Shown here: piece after piece, positions 10,926 through 22,883 of the stretch
Layout of the letters: the number at the start of each line of letters is the position of its first letter
Position numbering within the stretch: the first letter of the stretch is position 1
Assembly (NCBI GenBank): GCA_965153455.1
Contig: OZ234497.1
Span: forward strand, 3,472,001-3,536,000
DNA: 64,000 nt
Direction: 5' to 3'
DNA from: Sphagnum compactum
Lineage: Eukaryota; Bryophyta; Sphagnopsida; Sphagnales
Made by a program: the position numbers and the translations under genes
The notes under the pieces: model-generated
Told to the model about the DNA's origin: nothing
What the model saw: only the letters and a program-made list of their open reading frames with translations
Databases searched by the model: none

Positions 10926-13900
10926 TTGTTTTACTTTGAATGCAAACATTAGGATGTAAGTGTGTTTAATGCAAAAGATGTTAACTTTTTATTTTCTTTG
11001 TTCATTTCTTTTGTTTATGAATCAACATCATTGGAAAGTACTTGCAACATTAGAAATAAGGTAACAATAATGGATGGGGTGAAAATCTTTTAAGGTGTAC
11101 CAACCAAGACAAAAAGGGCCTAGTCCTTACTACAGTCCTTTTGTACCCCATATTTTGGTCCCCCTAAAAAATAATGAATTAAAAATTGTCAAAATTTTCA
11201 AAAGCACTATATTTTAGACCATTACAATTCTAGATTCCATCATAATCATCCATAAATATGTCTTTACATGGTAAAAGAGGATTAGGTAAAAAAGACAAAA
11301 AAGGGTGACACTATGATAAGATTTTAGTACACCTTAAAAAATTTGAACCTGATGATAATTATAATGATAAACAAAATGGCAACAAAGATTGAAAGTAATG
11401 ACAGGAAGGTCAATAAATTTTTGAGTTAGTTTATTACAGAATTACAAGGGCAAGCTAAAAGGTAGTTACATTTTTATTTTCATTAGATTTGTTGGAAATT
11501 CCTATTTGCTTGTTTTTTATTTTTTTCTTAACAGTTTATTTGGGAGTCATGACTACCTTCCCCTTGGTAGTCATTTAGAACTTTGGTTCTCTTATATTTC
11601 TATTTGTTTTCTAAATTGTCCTTCTCTTAAAGTGGATTTGGGATTGTTCAATTTGCATCTTATAGTTTGCCTATAGGACATTTGGTCAATCATCAATAAT
11701 TAAGGTTATATTTATGGATAAATTTCATGTGGAAACCTAGAACCATTGTTTTCCAAAAATATAACCATAATTCCAAAATTTTGAATTTAAACCACTATGG
11801 ATGGAGTAGAAAATTGATTTTTTTAAAGTTCAAAAATATTTTAAAACAATTATGATGATTTGAAAAACATATTTTAGTTTATTTTGACTTGTACTTGTGA
11901 TTTCTTTAATAAATTAGTTGGAATTTGATTAATTTGCAAAGAAACAAATTTAACAAAAATATGGACAATGAACAAAACCTTCTAATGTTTCCTTAATAAC
12001 CATGCCACAAAAGGGTGTGGGTGTGAATCGGGTTTGCACATTTGAGCCCAAGTATAATGTTATTATAAGGTAAATCCTTGGGTGAGACCATTAGGAATAT
12101 CACACCCCAAAAATTTGAAATTCATCCAATTTTAGGACAACATAGGACTCCCTTAAGGGAAGCTTTCATTTCAAATTTTATATTAAAAAAAAAAACCAAA
12201 TCATGTACAATTTGAAACTTCAATTAGATTTACAAAAAAAAATTATATTCCAAATGAGTGGTCAAGGAATGTTTTTTAGGAAAATAACATTTGGGGTTCC
12301 TTTCACTATGAGGAATCTTGTCAATTCCAACCCATTTGTTTCTGACTTTTGTCCAAATCAACCACTTTTGCAACTATTGATGCAACTATGACTTGTGACC
12401 AATATTCATTTGGACGAAAATGAAAAGTGCACTTATATCATCCATTTTTAATGATTGGGCAAAAATATATAAGAATGTAATTGTTTTTACGACTGATGAT
12501 ATGGTTCATGGGACATTAGACACCATGCGACATTTTATTCAACTTGAATTGTGACTATAAATCTAATTGCAAATATACATGTAACTAAGATGTGAGAAAA
12601 TATGAATTAGTAAATGAATTGCAAAATTTAATGGTCTAAATTTTTTTCCTTATTGTTTTTAAATGAATTAAATGTTAAATGTGTAACAAGTTTGATAGGT
12701 TTGTGAAGATTTCGTAAGACTAATCAAAATGGTAGAATTGGATTATTATTTGCAAACACAATATGGTTTTGTATAAGTGTGAACATTTTTATTTCTAAAC
12801 ATTAAATGGATTGTTGGATTGGTGATTTGATTTTATTATTAGTTATTTTGAGTGAAATTTTAAAAATAATTGTAATTTCCATTTAAGTTGGATGGGGTTT
12901 TTACACATTACTTGAAAGTGCATTTTGTTTCAAGTTGGTAATTTTTTGTTGGAACCAAAACACCATTGAACCACAAAAATATTTAAACCAAATTTGGTTA
13001 ATTAGGAGACATAATGAAAGTAAATTTTAATGAAATTCTAGTTATTGAAAATCTCCAAAAAAATGACAACAACACTTTTAAATTATAATTTAACTAGGGG
13101 TTATATATATAAAATTAGAAAAAAAATGGTTGGGTCCATTCACAATTGAGGTACCAAAAACGAGTGTTTGAGTTTTTAAGGACTACAAAGGACAACTTTC
13201 ATTTTTGTTTATGTTACATTATTATAGTTGTAATGGATTGTTGTATGCCCATAGATTAAATGATTTCTTGTTAAATTAATAAAAATATTTTAAAATAATT
13301 TGATAAAAATGCATAGAATCATATGATTGATTTCCAACTTTCTATACAATAAGTTTAAAATTTTGAAAGAAATGGTTGCAAGGCAAAGGACTCATTTTTT
13401 AAACCATTTGATAAAAAAATAATGTTCAATGGGTTCAAAATGTTTAGCTTTAGGTGGCCACATGTGGAGGAAATAATCTTGCCTAAAAACATGTTTGGTT
13501 GTCCATTGAAATTCGTTTTGGGATTTTCTGGGATTTTTTGCGTTTCTGGCAACTATAAACCAAAATATTCATACAAAATTAATATGTATGAATACATGAA
13601 AACTCACCATTGTAACATGAATTATCTTAAATTGGACTAATTAATTTTTCTTAGTTAAATTTATTTCAAGTAAATGTTATTTGCAAAAAGTAGCCCCACA
13701 AAAGTCCTCGAATTCTTTTTCCTTTTTTTGGACCCTAATCATGAATGGACCCACTTGGTTTTAATGTTGGTTGTTTAGGATATCAGACTACTACAAATTT
13801 CACAAAAAAATAATTCATTAGTCTAGTGCATTTGGCCATGTAATTAATTTATTAACTAAATTAAGTAGTAGGATAATTAATTAATTGAGTAGGCTAAGTA

Positions 13901-14271
13901 ATATGTTACAAGTAACAATTTAAGTGGATTATATATGTAGTAAACATTTTATTGTGTTGATATGTGAGAATGTTTTTTCATTATTTAATTAATTAAATAA
14001 GTTAGGTTGTAGGTAGTAGCAAGATAGGTAGTAGATATATAATAGGTAGGTAGGTTAAGTGAAAGACATTTTATGGTGTGGATATGTCATAATTTTTTTG
14101 AATTAATTATTTATGTTAAGTACATTTAATTAATTTATTATGTAAGCTAAGTAGGTTAAATAATAGGTATTTTATTGTGTGAATATGTGACAATGTTTTT
14201 TTACATGAGACAAAGAAGGTGATATGATAGAACAACCCAACACTAAACACAACCCTACTCACAACACTTTC
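10926..14271. other. Long AT-rich spacer without genes
   Basis: Low-complexity AT-rich sequence, with TAATTAATTAA-rich stretches around 13800-14150. Short open frames have no recognisable domain. A segment at about 12660-12860 resembles one at 41440-41640 (dispersed repeat). Confidence 0.5.
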
Positions 14272-14960
14272 CAATATTTTCCTCATTCTTTAACCAAATT
14301 GAAAATTTTATATGTCATCGGAAGAACAAATTAGAGGATTGCAAATGTTCTTTGAGCACGAAAAGCAAAGGCATAAGGAAGAAAACACAAGGAAAGAAGG
14401 AAGAGGACTATGATATTTTTTTGTTTCAAAGTTTTTGAAGAAAAAGGCTCTTTGGACCTTCACTAGTTTCAAACCCCATATCTTCCTCATCCTTTAACCA
14501 ATTTGAACAATTTTCGTGTCATTGGAAGCTCAAATTGGAGGAATACAAATGTGCTCAAAGCACCAAAAGCAAAGGAGTAAGGAAGAAAATGCAAGAAGAG
14601 AAAGAAGAGGATTGTGATATTTTGTTTCAAATGTTTGAAAAAAAACTCTAGACTTTTTCTACTTTCAAACCCCATATTTTCCTCATATTTAGTCTATTTT
14701 GAGTGATATAAAAACCTATGGGTGTGCCAACTAGGAATCTAAAAAATATCTATGCATGTGTTCCAAATGCAATGGAACAATGACCAAAGAATTCAACCTC
14801 AAAATCCAAAATAATTTTAATAGCCCTACCATAGAACATAAACCCTTTTACACGAAATAACTCATATTGTCCTCTTTCCTTGACCAAATTGAGAATTTTT
14901 TATGGCATTGGAATTGTTAGGTGGAAGGCTGCAATTGCTTTTTGAGCATTAAAAGCAAAG
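14272..14960. repeat. Degenerate tandem repeat, ~200-bp unit, 3-4 copies
   Basis: Units begin near 14272, 14478 and 14674, with a more divergent one near 14866. Shared landmarks are tcctcattctttaacca, catcggaag, gagcacgaaaagcaaagg and aggaagaaaa. Spacing is about 206, 196 and 190 bp. Confidence 0.8.
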
Positions 14961-15539
14961 TGACTACAAGTAATAAACTCAAAAAAACTACAATGGTGCA
15001 AGGTTGATGTGCATGGATAGGTGGACCAATTTGCCACACATGATTACTTCTAAAAATGCCCAAAATTGGGTCATTTTTCTTTTCTTAGTCTAAGATTGTA
15101 AGTAAAGAGATGCTCAATGGGGTATTCCTAGGCTTAAATGCAACACACACATAAGATGCTAATCATCTACTTGCAGCATCATGGGTTTGATCTTCTTATG
15201 ACGTATGGTAGTTCAAACCTTTAGAATGGCTATTAGTGTCCCAGAAGTTCTTATTAGGTTTGCCTACTAGTTGAGCACTACACTGTCATCCACTTTCTTA
15301 ACTAGAAGGAAGGCTAGCTATTATCTTTTTCTTCACAAGTGCACTTCCAACCCCCCTCCTCCAAAAAATGAATCGGAGAAAAAAATGTCAAATAGGTATG
15401 CTAGGCTTTTTAAACTATCTTCCAACAATCCTCTTCCACAAAGCCAAACCAAAAAAGAAACAAGATTAGAGAAAACTTTAGGGTCTGGGAAATGTGAGAG
15501 GTCTAATTATTTCCAACCTAGTATGCATGACTAGCAAAA

Positions 15540-15594
15540 CAAGTAAACAAGGTATTTCCAACCTAGTAAAACAAGTAAATACCTTGTTTACTTG
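15540..15594. repeat. Perfect 18-bp inverted repeat (hairpin), 19-nt loop
   Basis: The left arm 15540-15557 (starts caagtaaacaagg) is the exact reverse complement of the right arm 15577-15594. The loop is 15558-15576. A partial direct repeat of ttccaacctagta lies at about 15510 and 15556. Confidence 0.85.
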
Positions 15595-15599
15595 ATTTG

Positions 15600-16677
15600 A
15601 CATCAATCATCATGTCTTAACAACAAGCTCAGTTCCTTCTAAGTTGTCCTCTTCTCCTTCTTCTATGGGCACTTTTTCTTCCTCCACTATGGATAGCTCT
15701 TCTTCGTGGACATCTAAGCAATGTTCTTCTTCTATCCATCTTCATTTCTAATATGTACTTGGTTTGCATTGTCAACACAATGTGTACTTGACATGATGAT
15801 TGAACACCTAACATTTGATGTGTTCGTAACTTGAGGCAACTTGCCACTTTGATGCAAGGACATGCTTGAATGTAGGTGCCAAACCTCTCCAATACCCTTT
15901 GTAAGGGGTTCAAATATTTGAACATTTCTCACTAAAGGATTATTTGAGGTAGCAAATGTGGCAATCACCCACAGGAACATGTAGAAAAAAATGGCTATCT
16001 TTCAAGGAAGACATATAACCAAATTTGGCTATAGAATGTATTTAAAATAGAGATATTTAATCATCATTTCTACAACAAATTTTGAAGTGTGGTGAAATTA
16101 TGACCCAAAAAAAGAGAATATATTGAAGGTTTTAAATCCAAGTCCTCTGTGACCTTTTCTTCAATGGATTTCTACACTATGGCTACTAAAAAAATGGGAT
16201 GATATTTTAAAAAAAAATTAAAGTGTAAATTTGAGAGAAAATTTTTAATTGGAAAAAATGCGAAAGTTTCGAGTTTTGACCTTCTTATGTGTACAATTAT
16301 GGGCTTACATTTGTTTAGCTAAGGACTTCCTTAGGTTGCACAACCATTAAGTTAAGGTTCATCTTCTCAAGCCCCAAACCCTTGTTTTCAAGCTAGGGCT
16401 CTTGGAGCATCTCTAGAGAGCAAAAACAACACACCACCAAGGAGCAAAAAACAATGAAGCTTCAACAACTTGGTAGCTTGGTGTTCATGAGGAAGCAAAT
16501 ACAATATGACTATTGCATAAAGGCACTTGGACTCCAAGAAGATGACTCCTAATGCACAAGAAGCAAACACTCTAAGCTCCAAAGTAAGCATCTCATTGTT
16601 TTTACTTCACTATAAGACCTTTTTTTTCTCTTCTTTTTTCTATTGCTTTTGGAACAACATATATTGCTTCTATGTAA
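15600..16677. other. Spacer with a possible decayed coding fragment
   Basis: No gene is supported. On the minus strand, about 15640-15980, three frames carry coding-like pieces (one with an acidic E-rich run, one with a hydrophobic/aromatic stretch) split by stops. This could be a decayed transposase, but I recognise no family. Confidence 0.3.
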
Positions 16678-16928
16678 ATGCATTTGAGCTTGTATGTGGT
16701 CAATGGCACCTTTCTAGGCTTTGCAACTCTTGGAGCATCATTAATGGCGTATGTGTGTTTGCATTTGAGCCTAGGTGTACCCAATTGAGTCTCTCTAAGG
16801 TATGCAACTCTTGGAACATCATAAGCAGCTTATGCATGTTTGCATTTCAGCCTAGGAGTACCCAATTGAGCTTGTTTAAGGTTTGCAGCTCTTGGAGCAT
16901 CATTAACAGCTTATGTTTTTGCACATTT
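16678..16928. repeat. 81-bp tandem array, left part (about 3 units)
   Basis: Units carry the landmarks gcatttgagcctagg, cccaattgag and gcaactcttggagcatcatt. The array breaks off at 16928, where the LTR retrotransposon is inserted, and resumes at 23151. The 5-bp target duplication CATTT lies at the break. Confidence 0.9.
16924..16928. repeat. Target-site duplication (left), CATTT
   Basis: CATTT immediately precedes the left LTR and is repeated at 23151-23155 directly after the right LTR. A 5-bp duplication is usual for Ty3/gypsy integrases. Confidence 0.9.
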
Positions 16929-17195
16929 TGTTATGGACCGACTACAAACAAGTGGAGAATTACAAGACAAGACAAGCTTTATTGACCCATCAACTGGTGT
17001 TGATCTGCTGAAGGGTTGTTCCCCAGACTATCTCCTTTTATAACCCTGAGCCATACTAGTCCCAAAATATCCTAGGCCATGATATTGCCAAAAGTATCCC
17101 AAAATATCCTAGGCCATGATATTGCCAAAAGTATCCAAAAATATCTTAGGACATGACATTGCCAAAAGTATCCCAAAATATCCTAGGCCATGACA
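16929..17195 (-). repeat. 3' LTR of the chromovirus
   Basis: A 267-bp long terminal repeat, with TG/CA ends. On the element strand it contains about 3.6 copies of a 37-bp internal tandem repeat (landmarks aaaatatcctagg and gccaaaagtat), then a TATA box TATAAAAG (plus 17035-17042) and a polyadenylation signal AATAAA (plus 16978-16983) about 52 bp downstream. Confidence 0.95.
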
Positions 17196-18605
17196 TTATC
17201 CTCTCCTCAAGCGACATCTTCTAGATGGAGCCGGTTTGTTAGGATATCGTTGGTGAAACCAATGAACTAAGTCTTGGGCATGAACTAGGTTTCCAGCAGG
17301 CTCCCAAGTAGCTTCAGAAGGAGGATAACCTCGCCAAAAGACAAGGTACAGGAGCTTTCCACGAATCTTCTTGGAGTCCAAGACCTCCTGAACTTCAAAC
17401 TCTTCTTGGCCTTCAATTTCGACTGGAGCTGGGGGTTCTTGATGACGTTCTGGGATCGGGTTTTCATGATAGGGCTCAAGCAGGGAGACATGGAAAACAT
17501 TGTGGATTTTGAACTGGGGTGGAAGCTCCAACTGGCAAGCCACTAGACCAACCAATTTGGCGATTTTGAAAGGTCCGAGGTGCTTGTAATCCAACTTGGC
17601 ACATGGGCGAGTGGTAGCAATGTTCTTTCTGAGAAGCCAGACCTTGTCTCCAACCTTGAAATTTGGATAGTCCATGCGTCGGCGGTCTGCTTGCTTCTTT
17701 TGCCAATCCTGTGTTAGCTTGAGTTCTGCCATAAGGTTCTGTTGAACCTGTCCAAACCTCGTGGCCCTTTCTTTAGCCGAAGGGTTTATGGAGTCTCCAG
17801 GAATTTCAACGCTGAACCTGGGATGAAAACCGTAATTGGCAAAGAATGGACTGATCCCGGTCGATGCATGTGTTGTGTTATTATAAGTAAACTCTGCTTG
17901 AGATAGTAGGTCCAACCAGTCGTCCTGTTGGTAGTTCACAGTGCAGCGAAGGTATTGCTCGAGTGTTTGGTTTGTCCGTTCGGTTTGTCCATCTGTCTCA
18001 GGGTGGAAAGCTGAAGATAGCCGAATGTCAACTCCAAGAAGCTCAAATAGACGATGCCAGAACTTGGATGCAAACTGAGGACCTCTGTCGGACACAATTT
18101 CCTCGGGGAGTCCATGCAGTCGGACAATCCCGTCCAGAATTAACCGAGCTGTGTCTTCTGCCGTGATTGACTTGGAACAAGGGGTGAAATGGGCCATTTT
18201 GGTGAGTCGATCGACCACAACCAATATTGAATTCTTGGTTCTGACAGTAGGGAGGTCCGTGATGAAGTCCATTGTAATAGATCCCCAAGGTCGGCTAGGA
18301 ATCGACAGAGGCTGTAGGAGTCCAAACGGGCGGTGCCTGGGAGCCTTGGATCGAGCACATGTATCACAAGACTTGACATACTCCCGTAGCATCTTGTTCA
18401 TTTTGGGCCACCAGTAAGTCCTTGACACTAGTTCGTGAGTCCGTGCCATTCCAAAGTGACCCGCCAGGGTGTTGTCGTGGCATTCTCTCAGGATTTTTAG
18501 GCGTATAGGTCCTTCGGGTACATAAATCAGGTTATTTCGAAGGAAAAGTCCGTCTTGCTGCTCAAACTGATCCAAGTCATCACGATTTGGGTTCCTTGGT
18601 CGTTC
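17196..18605 (-). pseudogene. Chromovirus integrase with C-terminal chromodomain (part of broken pol)
   Basis: Integrase catalyses insertion of the cDNA copy in the nucleus, and the chromodomain is thought to steer it to marked chromatin. Counting from about 18575, the HHCC zinc motif is at H33, H40, C70 and C73 and the DDE triad at D103, D163 and E199 (D-x35-E). A GPF-like region (HLGPFKIAKL) and then a chromodomain (FEVQEVLDSKK..LYLVFWRGY..EATWEP) follow. The segment is open for 459 codons, but it lies downstream of an in-frame TAG at 18606-18608 that separates it from RNase H. The terminal TAA (17196-17198) abuts the 3' LTR, and the polypurine tract is formed by the last codons of the frame. 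Confidence 0.93.
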
Positions 18606-20269
18606 CTAGAGTTCCTTCTTGATGTTGGTAGCCCAGGTGTCTTCCTCAGTTGCCATCTTGATGTCCCTGATAAGGTATGAGTCTGGGAGGGTGCTGATTG
18701 TTGCTGCAACTCGAAATTGCTCGGGGTTGAGTAAAGTCTGGTTCTGCTGGCCGTAGGCCTCATCCCCCGCTCGAAGTTCATATTCTGAACGACGAGATAG
18801 CGTGTCAGCTTTCCCTTGTTGGGTGTCGGGTTGATACTGAATCTCAAAGTCAAAATCAGCTAGGAAGATAGACCAGCGTGCCTGGCGACGATTTAAGGTC
18901 CGAGTAGTTGTGAAATAAAGGAGATTCTTGTGATCTGTCAGAACTTGGACTCGATGTTGAGCTCCGGCAAGATACGGTCTCCACTGCTTGAATGCCGTGA
19001 TGATTGCCAGGAGTTCCTTATCGTAGACCTGGTAGTTGATTTCGGCACTGGTTAATTTCCGTGAATAGAAAGCAACTGGATGTAGCAACCCATCTATTCC
19101 AAATTGAGATAGAATAGCTCCCAAGGCAAAATCTGAAGCGTCCGTTTCCACAATGAATGGCTTGGCAGGATCGGGATGTATCAGGATGGGTGCAGAGGTG
19201 AATGCCATCTTGAGAGTATCAAAAGCAGCTTGGGCCGTTGGATTCCACGAGAAGGGCTTGTCTTTGCAAGTCAGCGTTATTAACGGTGTTGTGATCTTGG
19301 AGTAGCCTTTGATAAACCGACGATAGAAGTTGGCAAACCCTAGGAAGCGTTGAACGTCCTTGACCGAGGATGGAGTAGCCCAACACTGGATGGTCTCGAC
19401 CTTTGACTTGTCCATGAAAATGCCATCTGGAGAGATCACGTAGCCGAGGAACGCCATTGAAGATTTGTCGAATTCACATTTTTCCAACTTGGCGTATAAG
19501 CCATGCTCCCGGAGCGTCGCAAGCACCAATCGTACATGTTTGTCGTGGGTTTCCTGGTCCTTGGAAAAGATTAAAATGTCATCCAAATAGACCACGACAA
19601 ATTCGTCCATGTAATCCCGGAAGATATCATTCATTAGATGCTGAAAGACTGCGGGTGCATTGGTGAGGCCGAAGGGCATGACCGTGTATTCGAAGTGGCG
19701 TAGTGTGTGCGGAAAGCTGTCTTCCATTCATCACCGGGGCGAATCCTGAGTAAGTTGTAGGCTCCAGGGAGGTCAAGCTTGGTGAAGATCTTCCCGGTAC
19801 GTAGTCGATCTAGGAGACCTGAAATCAAGGGCAAGGGATATCGATTCTTTTTGGTTATCTTGTTGAGTCCACGATAATTCACACAAAGTCGAAGGAAGCC
19901 ATCCTTCTTCTTGACAAACAAAATTGGGGCGCCGGCTGGAGACTTGGAATGCTGAATGAACCCCTTGGCAAGATTTTCAATAAGGTAATCACGCAGGGCT
20001 TGGAGTTCCGGTTCCGATAGGCCATAGATAGGACCAAAGGGTGGTGAGTGTCCTTCTAGATTAATCGGGCAGTCATATGGACTATGGGCGGGGAGTTGAT
20101 CAGCATTAATCTTTTCAAAAACATCAACAAAGTCCTTGTACTTCTCGGGAAGTTTGACAGGTGTTGGTTCTGATTGGGGGTTTGTGGTGTTGGCTGGGTT
20201 GACATGGATGGTGAAGACTTGAAGATTCTTAGCAGCCCGATAGAAAGGGACAGCTCTATCAACGAAGAT
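18606..20269 (-). pseudogene. Chromovirus reverse transcriptase and RNase H (part of broken pol)
   Basis: RT copies element RNA into DNA and RNase H removes the RNA template. Visible motifs are [27 protein letters not shown] and the catalytic YLDD box (about 19589-19578), where gypsy elements usually have Y(V/L)DD. RNase H follows with FIVETDASDFALGAIL, ELLAIITAFKQWRPYL, LTDHKNL and KADTLSRR. A one-base deletion near 19697-19705 shifts the frame between the [10 protein letters not shown] and [10 protein letters not shown] blocks. An in-frame TAG at 20270-20272 precedes the segment and another at 18606-18608 ends it. Linker sequence between protease and RT is retained. Confidence 0.93.
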
Positions 20270-21003
20270 CTAGACAGGGTTGGTTTTCTGGGCAGGATTC
20301 TTGACAAGATTCTTGACAGGACAAGGTTTAGTTCTGACCAACCGAGGGTTCTTGACTGCAGGATTTGACATAACAGACTTGATAAAACTAGAATTGGTTC
20401 CGACCCTCTTTGGGTTCTCGACCACATGGTTCTTGGCAAGACTGGACAAAGTGTTTTTCTGAGCATGGGGTTCTTGAGAGGTGCATTGTTGTGCGCTGAA
20501 GGTGAGGGTTCTAGATTGCCAATCAATGATAGGGTTGTGTGCTTCTAGCCAAGGCAGACCAAGGATGATGGGATGGTGAGGGGTGGAAATGATGTTGAGA
20601 ACAATCTTCTCCGTGTGCTTGCCGATACAGAGTTCTAGAGGGGTTGTCTCGTGTGTGATTGCACTAGAAGCAATGGTTCTCCCATCAATAACCTCTACCG
20701 GAACAGGGGTTGACTTCTTGACCACAGGGATGTTGTGTTGGACGACAAATGTTTGGTCGATGAAAGAAGAGGTGGCGCCGGAGTCCACCAAAGCTGACAC
20801 TTGTGGTATGTCTTCTGGAATACGAATGATGTCCACATACTGAGTGAAACTGGGACTGGGACCAACAGCGGAACAGGAGCCTTTGCAAAGGTGGTGTTGG
20901 GTGAGATCCAGTCGCACGGCTCCTACTGTGACTGGATGATCTTGTTTTCCAACTCCTGGGGAGTTTCCACAGCTTGTACTTGAAGTTTGACAAGCTTTTG
21001 AGG
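20270..21003 (-). pseudogene. Chromovirus aspartic protease (part of broken pol)
   Basis: A retroviral-type aspartic protease that would cleave the Gag-Pol polyprotein. The active site is ALVDSGATSSFI with DSG at 20785-20777, and the flap-distal ILGLPWLEAHNPIIDW block is present. The frame differs from that of gag and the zinc knuckle, so a frameshift lies between about 20925 and 21003. The frame ends at TAG 20270-20272 and continues beyond it into RT. Confidence 0.88.
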
Positions 21004-21897
21004 GCACTGACGAGCTATATGCCCTGGGTTGCCACAGTAAAGACATAGATTGTTTGTCCTTCGGCGAAGTTTCTCGGCTTCTGTCAAAGATTTAAACTTA
21101 GCTGTGTCGATCTGCATCGAAGCAGGTCCAAAAGAGGCAGGTCGGGCAACTGGTGTTGTTTGGGGAACTAAGGGGAGCGTAGTAGGCCGACTGTTTCAAA
21201 GCTGGGCGTTGGAGGTGACTTTCTTTTCCTGGCGACGTTCGAACAGACGATTATCGCACCGAATTGCCTGGGTGATGGCTTCACTGAAGGAAGAAGGGTC
21301 TGCGAGTGTCAACAAAAGATCTTGAACATCATCACGAAGCCCACAGCGAAACTGATCAATCAAGGCAGCTTCTCCCCAATTGACGTCGCAGGCAAGCTGC
21401 CTGAATTCTGAGGCGTAGACGATGGCCGAACGTGTCCCTTGCTGGAGGCATCGCAGCTTGTTGGCTGAAATCCTGGCCTTATCACTGTCCCCAAATACTG
21501 CTTCAAATTCCGCCATAGAGGCGTTGAAATCTTGTAGGAGAGGGGATGATGTTTCCAGGATGGGAGCAAACCATGCTGCAGTTGTCCCAGTGAGTAGGGT
21601 TCCAACCAATCCTACACGAGTGGTGTCATCCAAATAATGACGGGGGTGTAGTTGCATGATTAGGCGTACCTGGCTGACAAAGCCTCGAAATTTGAGGCGC
21701 GTTCCATCAAACTTTTCTGGCAGACTAATCTTGGGCTCTTGGGCGGCCATTGCAAGAGCAGGAAGTACTGGGGCAGGAGGTGGTGGCTGATTCTGTAGGC
21801 GGGTCACCGAGTCTCTAAGCACGGCATTTTCTTGTTGAAGGTGTTGAAGGGCGGCGAGGATTTGAGTGAGATCGATGTTTGATTCTGAGTTGTCCAT
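20923..21897 (-). pseudogene. Chromovirus gag with CCHC zinc knuckle, interrupted by a stop
   Basis: Gag forms the virus-like particle and packages element RNA. The start is ATG at 21897-21895 (MDNSESNIDLTQ). A Gln/Asn-rich coiled-coil-like N-terminus leads into a retrotransposon gag core with PEKFDGTR...FVSQVRLIM...AAWFAP and FEAVFGD. An in-frame TGA at 21196-21198 interrupts it; the same frame reopens and holds the zinc knuckle [14 protein letters not shown] (C-x2-C-x4-H-x4-C, 21045-21004) before ending at 20923. Confidence 0.9.
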
Positions 21898-21935
21898 GGT
21901 GGTAGTTCTCACACTTTTGCGCTTTCAATCTTCAA

Positions 21936-22709
21936 ACTTGAAACTTCAGATGCTTGGATCTCTCTCAATACAAGTCCAAATGACATGAAATTTCTCTCAC
22001 ACATATATTCCTATATGATCTATAAGATCACAAAGTTACAGACCCAAAAAAAACTTAAACAAAGGAGATATGACCAAAAAACCAGATCTGCACTTGAAAC
22101 TTCAGATGCTTGGATCTCTCTTAATACAAGTCCAAATGACATGAAATTTCTCTCACACATATATTGCTATATGATCTATAAGATCACAAAGTTACAGACC
22201 CAAAAAAGCTTAAACAAAAGAGATATGACAAAAAAACCAGATCTGCACTTGAAACTTTAGATGCTTGGATCTTTCAATAAAAGTCCAAATGACATGAAAT
22301 TTCTCTCACACATATATTCCTATATGATCTATAAGATCACAAAGTTACAGACCCAAAAAAACTTAAACAAAGGAGATATGACCAAAAAACCAAATCTGCA
22401 CTTGAAACTTCAGATGCTTGGATCTCTCTCAATACAAGTCCAAATGACATGAAATTTCTCTCACACATATATTCCTATATGATCTATAAGATCACAAAGT
22501 TACAGACCCAAAAAAACTTAAACAAAGGAGATATGACCAAAAAACCAGATCTGCACTTGAAACTTCAAATGCTTGGATCTCTCTCAATACAAGTCCAAAT
22601 GACATGAAATTTCTCTCACACATATATTCCTATATGATCTATAAGATCACAAAGTCACAGACCCAAAAAAACTTAAACAAAGGAGATATGACCAAAAAAC
22701 CAAATCTAG
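21936..22709. repeat. 155-bp tandem repeat, 5 copies, in the element's leader
   Basis: Near-identical units begin at about 21936, 22092, 22247, 22400 and 22555. Landmarks are acttgaaacttcagatgc, gacatgaaatttctctcac, tatgatctataagatcac and gagatatgacc. The array sits between the 5' LTR and the gag start codon and makes up most of the untranslated leader. Confidence 0.95.
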
Positions 22710-22859
22710 CACAAAGTTTTCAAAAGCTCTTAACTCTCACAAAACATATCCTTTTCTTTTGAAACTTTGAGAGTAGAAGCGTCCTATAGTCTTCTATAAC
22801 CTTTCCAAGTTTCACTCCAAGATACCTCTAGCTACTTACTGAAACAACAAAACAAACAA

Positions 22860-22883
22860 ACAAGAAGAAGGAGCAGATCAAAC
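22860..22883 (-). other. Primer-binding region of the chromovirus (atypical)
   Basis: On the element strand the bases just inside the 5' LTR read gtttgatctgctcc. They do not start with TGG and do not match the usual initiator-Met primer site. The primer is therefore unidentified: a different tRNA region, self-priming or a decayed site are all possible. Confidence 0.5.

Noticed and set aside
15629-15980. Possible transposase fragment on the minus strand
   Set aside because: Coding-like pieces are in three frames and match no family I can name.
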